The position numbers and the translations under genes are program-made. Shown here piece by piece: positions 1 through 5,146 of a stretch of 5,146 nucleotides of DNA. The notes under the pieces are model-generated. The model searched no databases, had not been told where the DNA came from, and saw nothing but the letters and a program-made list of their open reading frames with translations. Where the stretch lies: NCBI GenBank assembly GCA_002313795.1, contig DCCL01000078.1, forward strand, positions 1-5,146, read 5' to 3'. This DNA is from Faecalibacterium prausnitzii. GTDB lineage: Bacteria; Bacillota; Clostridia; Oscillospirales; Ruminococcaceae. Positions within the stretch are counted from its first letter, which is position 1. Every line of letters starts with the position of its first letter.

Positions 1-3
1 TTG

Positions 4-12
4 TGATACAAT
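4..12 (+). promoter_or_regulatory. extended -10 promoter element upstream of the hydrolase operon
   Basis: TGATACAAT matches an extended -10 (TGn followed by TACAAT, one mismatch to TATAAT) and is followed by an A-rich stretch. The -35 would lie before the window, so only half the promoter can be judged. Transcription would start near 18-20, giving an approximately 80-nt leader before the ATG at 101. A weaker alternative -10 (TATAGA, 45-50) has neither a TG extension nor a recognisable -35. Confidence 0.55.
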
Positions 13-26
13 AAAGAAAATACCCA

Positions 27-84
27 TTCGGGACAGGCCCTTATTATAGACCTCTTTGCGGCAAAATGCAAATGCCTGCCCGGA
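27..84 (+). other. imperfect inverted repeat / leader stem before the first gene
   Basis: Bases 27-38 (TTCGGGACAGGC) are complementary to 74-84 (GCCTGCCCGGA): eleven pairs including one G-U, interrupted only by an unpaired A at 33. The enclosed 35 nt contain a smaller possible hairpin, TTTGC (55-59) with GCAAA (68-72). G30-G32 could instead pair with CCC at 23-25 or 38-40, so alternative folds exist. The stem ends three bases before the ribosome site at 87-92. No U-tract follows, so it is not an intrinsic terminator. I do not recognise a known riboswitch; it may be a translation-control or mRNA-stabilising leader, or a DNA operator. Confidence 0.5.
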
Positions 85-86
85 AA

Positions 87-92
87 AAGGAG
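87..92 (+). promoter_or_regulatory. ribosome binding site fixing the hydrolase start
   Basis: AAGGAG sits 8 nt before the ATG at 101. This favours ATG101 over an in-frame upstream TTG at 56, which has no comparable ribosome site and would add 15 polar residues ahead of a normal signal peptide. Confidence 0.85.
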
Positions 93-100
93 AAGAGAAG

Positions 101-1210
101 ATGGATTGGAAACGAATCACTGCGGCGATGCTTCTGGTGTGTACCCTTGCCATTCCGGCCCGGGCGGAAGAAGCGCCAAAGGGTGAGGCCAACATCACCC
201 CGCAGACCACCATGCGGGAGCTGCGCGCGAATCCCAGCATCATAGGCTCTGGCATCTACACCTACAGTCAGGAGCAGGAGAACGAGTGCCGACGGGAAAA
301 GTGGGCGGACACCACGCTGGAAGAGTTCGTCAACAGCTACACCGCCGATGAGTGTGCCAAAGGTCTGAACCACCTGATCGAGAATTACAACGCGGGAGTG
401 CAGATCACCCATAAGATCTACACAGCAGAGGAAATCGCTGCTGTGCCCAGCCGGAACAAGGCGGAACTTTATTATTTCCCGGGGAACACGAAGGGCGGGA
501 AATATGTCCTCATTCTGGGCGGCAACGCCGTGAACACCAGTGCAGAGCTCCGCGAGGGCGTGACGACGGCGGAGGCGATGAACGAGCTGGGTTATACGGC
601 CTTTGTGCTCCGTTACCGCATCGGCAGAGATGCCGAGAATGACGCGCCCCTTGAGGATATCTTCCATGCGGTGGCTTACATTACAGCCCATGCAGAGGAG
701 CTGGGGGTCTCGCCGGAGGATTACGCCATCGTGGGCTATTCGTCGGGCGGACAGATCGCAGGCTTCTTTGGTTCGGACGAACTGGGCTGGAAGAAATACG
801 GCCTGCCCAAACCCGGCGCACTGCTGCTGGGCTACCCGGTGAACAGTTTCTCTTACATAAAACCGGTGTGGGCTCTGCGCATCGACCCCTTTGCCAACGG
901 CACCCGCTACTTTGAGCGTGATATGGATAAGTACATCACCGCCGATTTCCCGCCCACCTATCACTGGGAGGGCAAAAATGACGAGGAGCTGGCCAAGCTC
1001 TGGATGCCTGCTCAGGGCAAACGCATCGAAAAGGCACTGGCCGCCAATGGTGTGCCTCACAAGAGCATTTACTTTAAAAATGCGCCTCATAAAATCGGCC
1101 CGGGCGTAGGCACCGATGCAGAGGGATGGCTGGCCGACGCCGCTGCATTCTGGGAAGAACAGGTGGCCGCAAAGAACGGAGCAGAGCAGGGCACAGAAGC
1201 CGCTGCCTGA
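101..1210 (+). CDS. secreted alpha/beta-hydrolase (esterase/lipase-like)
   Basis: The protein has 369 residues and is a predicted exported serine hydrolase of the alpha/beta-hydrolase fold, probably an esterase-type enzyme; its substrate cannot be told. Residues 1-22 form a Sec signal peptide: K4-R5, a hydrophobic core at about 6-18, and an ARA cleavage motif before E23. C14 follows valine, so it is not a lipobox. After an N-terminal extension of about 110 residues, the core shows an LGGN turn (139-142) where related esterases often have HGG, then the nucleophile elbow G-Y-S-S-G with Ser214. Likely triad partners are Asp294 (in GKNDEE) and His330 (in APHK). The ATG is chosen on the AAGGAG site 8 nt upstream and on the signal peptide. 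TGA and an in-frame TAG end it, 21 nt before the next gene, suggesting cotranscription. The fold and export are well supported; the catalytic Asp and His are assigned from position and context. Confidence 0.92.
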   Translation: MDWKRITAAMLLVCTLAIPARAEEAPKGEANITPQTTMRELRANPSIIGSGIYTYSQEQENECRREKWADTTLEEFVNSYTADECAKGLNHLIENYNAGVQITHKIYTAEEIAAVPSRNKAELYYFPGNTKGGKYVLILGGNAVNTSAELREGVTTAEAMNELGYTAFVLRYRIGRDAENDAPLEDIFHAVAYITAHAEELGVSPEDYAIVGYSSGGQIAGFFGSDELGWKKYGLPKPGALLLGYPVNSFSYIKPVWALRIDPFANGTRYFERDMDKYITADFPPTYHWEGKNDEELAKLWMPAQGKRIEKALAANGVPHKSIYFKNAPHKIGPGVGTDAEGWLADAAAFWEEQVAAKNGAEQGTEAAA

Positions 1211-1231
1211 TAGAAAAGAGAGGGAAAGCGT

Positions 1232-2716
1232 ATGAAAAACATGAACGATACCATTCGCAGCCTGAGCGTGGGCCTGCCGGACGACATTGCTCGGCTGAAG
1301 GCCGCAGGCTATTACGAAGAGGCCATTGCCCGCATCGACCACCTGCTGGACGAGGACTGGACGATGACCCAGAACAGCCCGGAGACCAATGGCATTTCTG
1401 CGCCGGAGGGCTATGAGAAGCCTGAGAACCCCACGCCCCACGGCGTGGATGCCCTGCGGGATGCCCTGACCGTCCAGAAAGAGATCATGCGCCGCCTGCC
1501 TGCAGAATACTGCTGGACGGAGGCGCAGGCTGTGGCCCGGATGCAGGAGCGGGTGAAGGATTTCACCGTGGAGGAATTTCGTGCCCTCGACTGGGAGAGC
1601 CGCATTGACTGGCGGTTCGTGGAGGGCAAAAAGCGCTATCAGGCCCGCTTTGCGGAGACGCTGCTGGCCACCCATGCCGACCTCGCCGCCCGCAAGAAGG
1701 AGCCGGACGCCCCTTCCAACAAGAACGAAGAGCGACACCGCTTCCATGAGAAGATGGCAGAGAAGGGGAGCGCCAGCGCTGACATCACCCTCCGCACCAG
1801 CATCCGGATGTCGGGCGAGGCCTTTGCCGCTGCCCTGAAGAAGGCAAAGGCCGAGGGCAGAGACGCCGTCCACGTCCGGGCCTGGCTGGCCCTGCCCGCT
1901 GCCTGCCCGGCCCAGAGCGATGTCACGCTGGACAGCTTCACCGAAAAGCCCACGGTCATTGCCCCCGAGGATGCCGCCCAGCGCACCGTGTACTGGGAAG
2001 CTGACCTCACCGAGAACCGCACCTTTGGTACCACCTACAGCTACCGTACCACGGCAGTCTATGCCGAACCGCTCTCTTTTGAGCCGGACGCGGAGCAGCC
2101 CGATTTCTATACCGGCGAGGAAGCGCCCCATATCCTCTTTACCCCCTACCTGCGGGCACTGGCCGCGCAGCTGACCGAGGGCGTCACCAGCCCGGCGGAA
2201 AAGGCAAAGCGCATCTACGATTATGTCACCCTCAACGTCCGGTATCACTATCAGCCCTCCTATTTCGTCCATGAGGCGCTGGCGGAGAATTGCGCCCGGA
2301 GCCGCCGGGGCGACTGCGGCATCATGGCGCTGACCTTTATCACCCTCTGCCGCATCGCAGGCATCCCGGCCCGCTGGCAGAGCGGCTTTGCGGTGGAGCC
2401 CACCGAGGCCGGCTGCCACGACTGGGCCATGTTCTATGTGGCCCCCAAGGGCTGGATGTATGCTGACTGCTCCTACGGTGCCTCCATGGCCCGCCGGGGC
2501 GATGAGGTGCTCCGCCGTCACTACTTCGGCAGTCTGGATATCGGCCGCATGGTGGCGAACCGCGAATTTGAGGCATCCTTCGACCCGCCCATGACCGGGT
2601 TCCGCAGCGACCCCTACGACAACCAGAGCGGCGAGATGGAAGCCGACGGCGTGGGCCTTTACGGCGACCAGACCGAGACCACCAAAGAAGTTTTGAAGTT
2701 TAAGGAAGTTGAATAA
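1232..2716 (+). CDS. cytoplasmic transglutaminase-like (papain-fold) protein
   Basis: The protein has 494 residues and belongs to the transglutaminase-like superfamily, whose bacterial members may be proteases, amidases or cross-linkers; the reaction here is unknown. The triad is complete: Cys362 in RRGDCGIMA, followed by the typical CRIAGIPAR stretch; His396 in CHDWAMFYV; and Asp412 in WMYADCS. The catalytic domain spans roughly 300-430. Residues 1-170 look mainly helical and charged. Residues 180-290 look beta-rich (alternating hydrophobics, IRMSG, VYWEADL), a common lead-in to this domain. No signal peptide or membrane segment is seen, so it is probably cytoplasmic. ATG1232 has GAGAGGG 7 nt upstream; M4 is a weaker alternative start. 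The stop touches the rmuC start, so translation of the two is probably coupled. The superfamily call is firm; the biological role is open. Confidence 0.93.
   Translation: MKNMNDTIRSLSVGLPDDIARLKAAGYYEEAIARIDHLLDEDWTMTQNSPETNGISAPEGYEKPENPTPHGVDALRDALTVQKEIMRRLPAEYCWTEAQAVARMQERVKDFTVEEFRALDWESRIDWRFVEGKKRYQARFAETLLATHADLAARKKEPDAPSNKNEERHRFHEKMAEKGSASADITLRTSIRMSGEAFAAALKKAKAEGRDAVHVRAWLALPAACPAQSDVTLDSFTEKPTVIAPEDAAQRTVYWEADLTENRTFGTTYSYRTTAVYAEPLSFEPDAEQPDFYTGEEAPHILFTPYLRALAAQLTEGVTSPAEKAKRIYDYVTLNVRYHYQPSYFVHEALAENCARSRRGDCGIMALTFITLCRIAGIPARWQSGFAVEPTEAGCHDWAMFYVAPKGWMYADCSYGASMARRGDEVLRRHYFGSLDIGRMVANREFEASFDPPMTGFRSDPYDNQSGEMEADGVGLYGDQTETTKEVLKFKEVE
2702..2707 (+). promoter_or_regulatory. 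ribosome binding site for rmuC inside the previous gene
   Basis: AAGGAA lies 9 nt before ATG2717, within the last codons of the transglutaminase-like gene (Phe-Lys-Glu-Val-Glu-stop). The stop TAA (2714-2716) abuts ATG. Ribosomes ending the upstream gene would sit on this site, consistent with termination-reinitiation coupling. Confidence 0.75.
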
Positions 2717-4069
2717 ATGGAATTTCTCGCAATGCTGTACACCGTTCTTCTGGTCGCCATCTGCCTGATGCTGGCGCTGCTGCTTTTCCGCAGCAACAGG
2801 CCCTCGGGCACAGAGCAGGACTACGAAGAGCTCAAGGAGTGGATGGAACAACAGCTGGCCGCGCAGGCGAAGGACTTCGACGCCAAACAGACCGCTGTTG
2901 CCCAGCAGAACTACGCTGCCATCCGAAGCGTCAGTGAGACGCTGCAAACGGCAGTGCAGGGGATGAGCTCGACCCTTGCGCAGGGACAGGACAGCCAGCA
3001 GCGCATTCTGGAACGCCGTCTGCAGAGCCTGGAACAGGCCAACAAGCAGCAGATGGAACAGCTCCGCCGCACCATGAGCGACAGCATGACCTCGCTGCAG
3101 GCCGAGAACGCCCGCAAGCTGGACGAGATACGCCACACGGTGGATGAGCAGTTACAGGACGCTCTGCAGAAGCGGGTGACGGAGAGCTTCAAGGCTGTGA
3201 ACCAGCAGCTGGAACAGGTGTATAAGGGCCTGGGCGAGATGCAGAATCTCGCCGCCGATGTGGGCAGTCTGAAACAGGTGCTCTCGGGCGTCAAGACCCG
3301 CGGCATCCTGGGCGAGATCCAGCTGGGGGCCATCCTGGAAGAGATCCTGGCCCCGGAGCAGTACGACACCAATGTGGCGACCATCCCGAACAGTACCCAG
3401 CGGGTGGAATATGCCATCAAGATGCCGGGTGCCGACGGCGGCAGTGTCTGGCTCCCGGTGGACTCCAAGTTCCCCGGCGACACCTACGCCCATCTGCAGG
3501 ACGCCTATGCCGCCGGTGACGCGCAGGCCGTGGAGAACGCCCGCCATGCACTGGAACTGGTGCTCCGCAGCGAGGCAAAGGACATCCGGGAAAAATATGT
3601 GGAGCCGCCTTATACCACGGCCTTCGGCATCCTCTTCCTGCCCTTTGAGGGCCTGTATGCCGAGGTGGTGAACGCCGGTCTGCTGGAAGTGCTGCAGCGG
3701 GATTATCAGGTCAACGTGGCAGGCCCCAGCACCATGGCGGCCCTGCTGAACAGTTTGCAGATGGGCTTCAAGACCCTCGCCATCCAGAAGCGCTCCGGCG
3801 AGGTGTGGCAGCTGCTGGGAGCGGTCAAGACCGAGTTTGACAAGTTCGGGCAGGGTCTGGCCAAGATGCAGCAGCGTCTCCGCCAGACCGACGAGGAACT
3901 GGACCAGCTCATTGGTGTCCGCAGCCGGGCCATCAGCCGGAAGCTGCGCAGCGTCCAGAGTCTGGATGATGCCAGCGCCAGCGCCCTGCTCGAGATAGAC
4001 GACATGAACGAGCTGCCGAAAGCACTCTCTGAGACCGGCACGGTATCGGATACACAGCAAAACTCCTGA
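2717..4069 (+). CDS. rmuC: DNA recombination protein RmuC
   Basis: The protein has 450 residues, close to the usual RmuC length. The family takes its name from E. coli, where loss of rmuC raises recombination at short inverted repeats. Its conserved core is thought to have a nuclease-like fold, but its biochemistry is poorly defined. Residues 3-24 form one hydrophobic membrane anchor. Residues about 35-170 are a Q/E/K-rich coiled coil. The RmuC domain follows, with signature blocks RGILGE (195-200), VDSKFPGD (around D249-K251), LPFEGLY (308-314) and GPSTM (336-340), then a helical stretch to about 400. The acidic residues and Lys in GE...DSK are plausible nuclease-like centre residues (inference). 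The C-terminal 40 residues look disordered. Its start directly follows the previous stop in the same frame. No convincing terminator follows it. Confidence 0.97.
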   Translation: MEFLAMLYTVLLVAICLMLALLLFRSNRPSGTEQDYEELKEWMEQQLAAQAKDFDAKQTAVAQQNYAAIRSVSETLQTAVQGMSSTLAQGQDSQQRILERRLQSLEQANKQQMEQLRRTMSDSMTSLQAENARKLDEIRHTVDEQLQDALQKRVTESFKAVNQQLEQVYKGLGEMQNLAADVGSLKQVLSGVKTRGILGEIQLGAILEEILAPEQYDTNVATIPNSTQRVEYAIKMPGADGGSVWLPVDSKFPGDTYAHLQDAYAAGDAQAVENARHALELVLRSEAKDIREKYVEPPYTTAFGILFLPFEGLYAEVVNAGLLEVLQRDYQVNVAGPSTMAALLNSLQMGFKTLAIQKRSGEVWQLLGAVKTEFDKFGQGLAKMQQRLRQTDEELDQLIGVRSRAISRKLRSVQSLDDASASALLEIDDMNELPKALSETGTVSDTQQNS

Positions 4070-4162
4070 TGATGGATCGATGAAAAATGAATTGCATCAA
4101 GTGGATACAGTTCGGATGTGCTGATACAGTTGGAAGTGTATCGGACAGGGACGGCGTATCAG
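4043..4162. repeat. cluster of GATAC/GTATC words with inverted symmetry
   Basis: Six copies of the pentamer occur in 120 nt: GTATC at 4043, 4138 and 4156; GATAC at 4049, 4104 and 4123. GTATC-G-GATAC (4043-4053) is a perfect short inverted repeat inside the end of rmuC. GATACAGTT recurs exactly at 4104-4112 and 4123-4131. CTGATAC (4121-4127) is the exact complement of GTATCAG (4156-4162). The words are spaced 15-19 nt apart in the intergenic part. This could be a set of protein-binding sites, a folded 3' UTR, or the remains of a small repeat element; the sequence does not decide. Confidence 0.5.
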
Positions 4163-4217
4163 GTTGGCACACGGTGGATTTGTGACGTAGATAAGATGTT
4201 ATTTTTAAATTGCATCA
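4090..4217. repeat. 10-bp direct repeat AATTGCATCA flanking the intergenic core
   Basis: AATTGCATCA occurs at 4090-4099 and again at 4208-4217, bracketing most of the GATAC cluster. Flanking bases are mostly different. The copies could be target-site-like repeats, paired regulator sites or coincidence in AT-rich sequence. Confidence 0.4.
4121..4144 (+). other. stem-loop in the rmuC 3' region
   Basis: CTGATACA (4121-4128) can pair with TGTATCGG (4137-4144): eight pairs including one T-G, closing an 8-nt loop. The next bases are ACAGGGACGG, so there is no U-tract and it is not a standard intrinsic terminator. It may protect the 3' end of the operon transcript. Confidence 0.4.
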
Positions 4218-4255
4218 TATAGCCTGCCGCAGCAGAGCCACAGCCTGATAAATGG

Positions 4256-4284
4256 TTGACGAAGGCCGCAGACTGTGCTATACT
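4256..4284 (+). promoter_or_regulatory. SigA-type promoter for the flavodiiron gene
   Basis: TTGACG (4256-4261, one mismatch to TTGACA) and TATACT (4279-4284, one mismatch to TATAAT) are separated by exactly 17 nt. TGC just before the -10 makes it an extended -10. Transcription should begin near 4291, leaving an approximately 82-nt leader. The near-consensus match suggests strong or basal expression independent of the operon upstream. No regulator site was identified with confidence. Confidence 0.88.
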
Positions 4285-4306
4285 AAGAACGATTCCTAAA
4301 ACTAAC

Positions 4307-4322
4307 TGCCGCGGATGCGGCA
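4307..4322 (+). other. small hairpin in the flavodiiron mRNA leader
   Basis: TGCCGC (4307-4312) and GCGGCA (4317-4322) form a perfect 6-bp stem with a GGAT loop, about 16 nt after the expected transcription start. There is no T-run after it. It could stabilise the 5' end of the mRNA or be a protein-binding palindrome. It does not cover the ribosome site (GAGAGG, 4357-4362). Confidence 0.5.
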
Positions 4323-4372
4323 CATGAAAATAGACCTGAATCAAATAAAAACGATAGAGAGGAAATGTGGAT

Positions 4373-5146
4373 ATGAGCGTGAAGAATATCAGCAGTGCCA
4401 TTCTTGGCATAGGCGTGGACGATACCACCATCGACCTGTTTGAGAGCCAGTACCCGGTTCCCACCGGTGTCAGTTATAACTCCTATGTCATCCGGGACGA
4501 GAAGACCGCCATCCTCGATACCGTGGATGAGCGCGCTACCGACGAGTGGCTGGCAAACCTGACCGAAGCACTGGCAGGCACCCAGCCGGACTATCTGGTG
4601 GTCCACCACATGGAGCCTGACCATGGTGCCAATGTGGCCCGCCTTGCGGCCCGCTATCCGGAGATGAAGGTGGTGGGCAACGCCAAGACCTTCCAGTATA
4701 TGGAGCAGTTCTTCGGCCCGGACGCCATCGCAAAGGAGCGCCGCGTGGTGGTGAAGGACGGCGAGAACCTGTCTCTGGGCGCGCACACCCTGACCTTCGT
4801 CTTTGCCCCCATGGTGCACTGGCCCGAGGTCATGGTCAGCTACGAGTCCAGTGAGAAAGTGCTTTTCTCTGCTGATGCCTTTGGCCGCTTTGGTGCCGTG
4901 GCAAAGTATGACGAGAACGCCGACTGGGCCAGCGAGGCACGCCGCTACTACCTGAACATCGTGGGCAAGTACGGCCCGCAGGTGCAGGCTCTACTCAAGA
5001 AGGCCGCAGCTCTGGACATCAAGACCATCTGCCCCCTCCACGGCCCCGTCCTCACCGGCGACCTGAGCAAGTACCTGAACTACTATGACATGTGGTCCAG
5101 TTATAAGGCTGAGGAGCCCGAAAAAGTGCTGGTGGCAAGTGCTTCC
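4373..5146 (+). CDS. fprA: flavodiiron protein (FprA-type O2/NO reductase), 3' truncated by window end
   Basis: The first 258 codons are present; the family is usually about 400 residues or longer. Flavodiiron proteins are cytoplasmic enzymes that reduce O2 to water and/or NO to N2O, usually with electrons from rubredoxin, protecting anaerobes. The metallo-beta-lactamase-like domain is essentially complete: VSYNSYVI (33-40), the diiron motif H79-x-E81-x-D83-H84, H149 in PMVHWPE, D168 in SADAFGRFG, and H223 in PLHGP. All expected ligand positions are occupied. The final residues EKVLVASAS begin the FMN-binding flavodoxin domain, which runs off the end, so any rubredoxin or reductase fusion cannot be seen. 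ATG4373 follows GAGAGG by 10 nt and has its own strong promoter, so it is not part of the rmuC operon by design. O2 versus NO preference cannot be read from the sequence. Confidence 0.97.
   Translation, partial: MSVKNISSAILGIGVDDTTIDLFESQYPVPTGVSYNSYVIRDEKTAILDTVDERATDEWLANLTEALAGTQPDYLVVHHMEPDHGANVARLAARYPEMKVVGNAKTFQYMEQFFGPDAIAKERRVVVKDGENLSLGAHTLTFVFAPMVHWPEVMVSYESSEKVLFSADAFGRFGAVAKYDENADWASEARRYYLNIVGKYGPQVQALLKKAAALDIKTICPLHGPVLTGDLSKYLNYYDMWSSYKAEEPEKVLVASAS

Larger units (their letters stand above)
4070..4372. other. 303-nt intergenic region between rmuC and the flavodiiron gene
   Basis: This stretch is visibly more AT-rich than the genes around it. It holds the GATAC cluster, the AATTGCATCA direct repeat, a stem-loop, a T-rich run (4199-4206) without a good preceding stem, a strong promoter (4256-4284) and the flavodiiron leader. 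No tRNA or plausible small protein gene was found. The only notable short reading frame (ATG at 4080, 14 codons) lacks a ribosome site. Confidence 0.7.

Noticed and set aside
56..100. Upstream TTG start for the hydrolase
   Set aside because: It lacks a ribosome site and would place a polar extension ahead of a normal signal peptide. ATG101 has AAGGAG at 8 nt.
44..3136. Antisense open reading frame of about 1,030 codons on the - strand
   Set aside because: It runs codon-for-codon opposite three well-supported genes that share one frame and almost lack TTA, CTA and TCA. Its translation is low in complexity, rich in H, G, L and R, and shows no recognisable domain. It is a by-product of codon bias.
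2941..3220. Repeated CAGCAG/CTGGAACAG words in rmuC
   Set aside because: They reflect the Gln/Glu-rich coiled-coil coding sequence rather than a separate DNA repeat.
3304..3347. 17-bp imperfect direct repeat (two mismatches, 27-nt offset) inside rmuC
   Set aside because: It falls in the conserved GILGEIQ / AILEEIL block and is explained by similar amino-acid runs and codon preference.
3152..4060. Antisense reading frame opposite rmuC (about 300 codons)
   Set aside because: It has the same codon-aligned antisense origin, directly opposite conserved RmuC motifs, with no domain or ribosome-site support.
4080..4124. 14-codon reading frame after rmuC (ATG at 4080)
   Set aside because: It has no ribosome binding site, its content is unremarkable, and it lies within the repeat-rich spacer.
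4199..4210. T-rich run as a possible rmuC terminator
   Set aside because: No stable GC stem ends just before it. The nearest good stem-loop (4121-4144) is about 55 nt upstream.
4283..4819. - strand reading frame opposite the flavodiiron gene
   Set aside because: It overlaps the conserved diiron-domain coding sequence in the codon-aligned antisense frame and also the + strand promoter leader. It has no recognisable protein features.

Overview
The window is a GC-rich bacterial segment with four co-directional (+) genes and a compact layout. Strong AGGAG/GAGAGG-type ribosome sites, a high-GC coding bias and an oxygen/NO-detoxifying flavodiiron protein suggest an anaerobic Clostridia. Faecalibacterium or a related Oscillospiraceae is my best guess, but this is inference from style and gene content, not a search result.

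Positions 1-100 hold a promoter remnant (an extended -10 at 4-12, with its -35 outside the window) and a transcribed leader. The leader can fold into a long, once-bulged stem ending just before the first ribosome site. Positions 101-4069 look like a three-gene operon: a secreted alpha/beta-hydrolase (101-1210), a cytoplasmic transglutaminase-like protein with a complete Cys-His-Asp triad (1232-2716), and the membrane-anchored coiled-coil protein RmuC (2717-4069). The gaps are 21 nt and 0 nt; the last junction is TAA directly followed by ATG. No shared pathway for the three products is evident from sequence. RmuC belongs to genome maintenance, while the hydrolase acts outside the membrane.

Positions 4070-4372 are a 303-nt, AT-richer intergenic region. 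I see no convincing intrinsic terminator. It contains a cluster of GATAC/GTATC words, a 10-bp direct repeat, a near-consensus SigA promoter (4256-4284) and a small leader hairpin. The promoter drives a separate unit, a flavodiiron protein (4373 to beyond the window end) with all diiron ligands visible but its flavodoxin domain cut off.

All four genes occupy the same reading frame. Genes 1-3 contain just one codon of the TTA/CTA/TCA type in about 1,300. This produces a spurious antisense ORF of more than 1,000 codons, which I reject as a gene. No tRNA, rRNA, CRISPR array or insertion sequence was seen. I did not find a clearly new system; the best leads are the leader structure at 27-84, the GATAC cluster at 4043-4162, and the transglutaminase-RmuC pairing.
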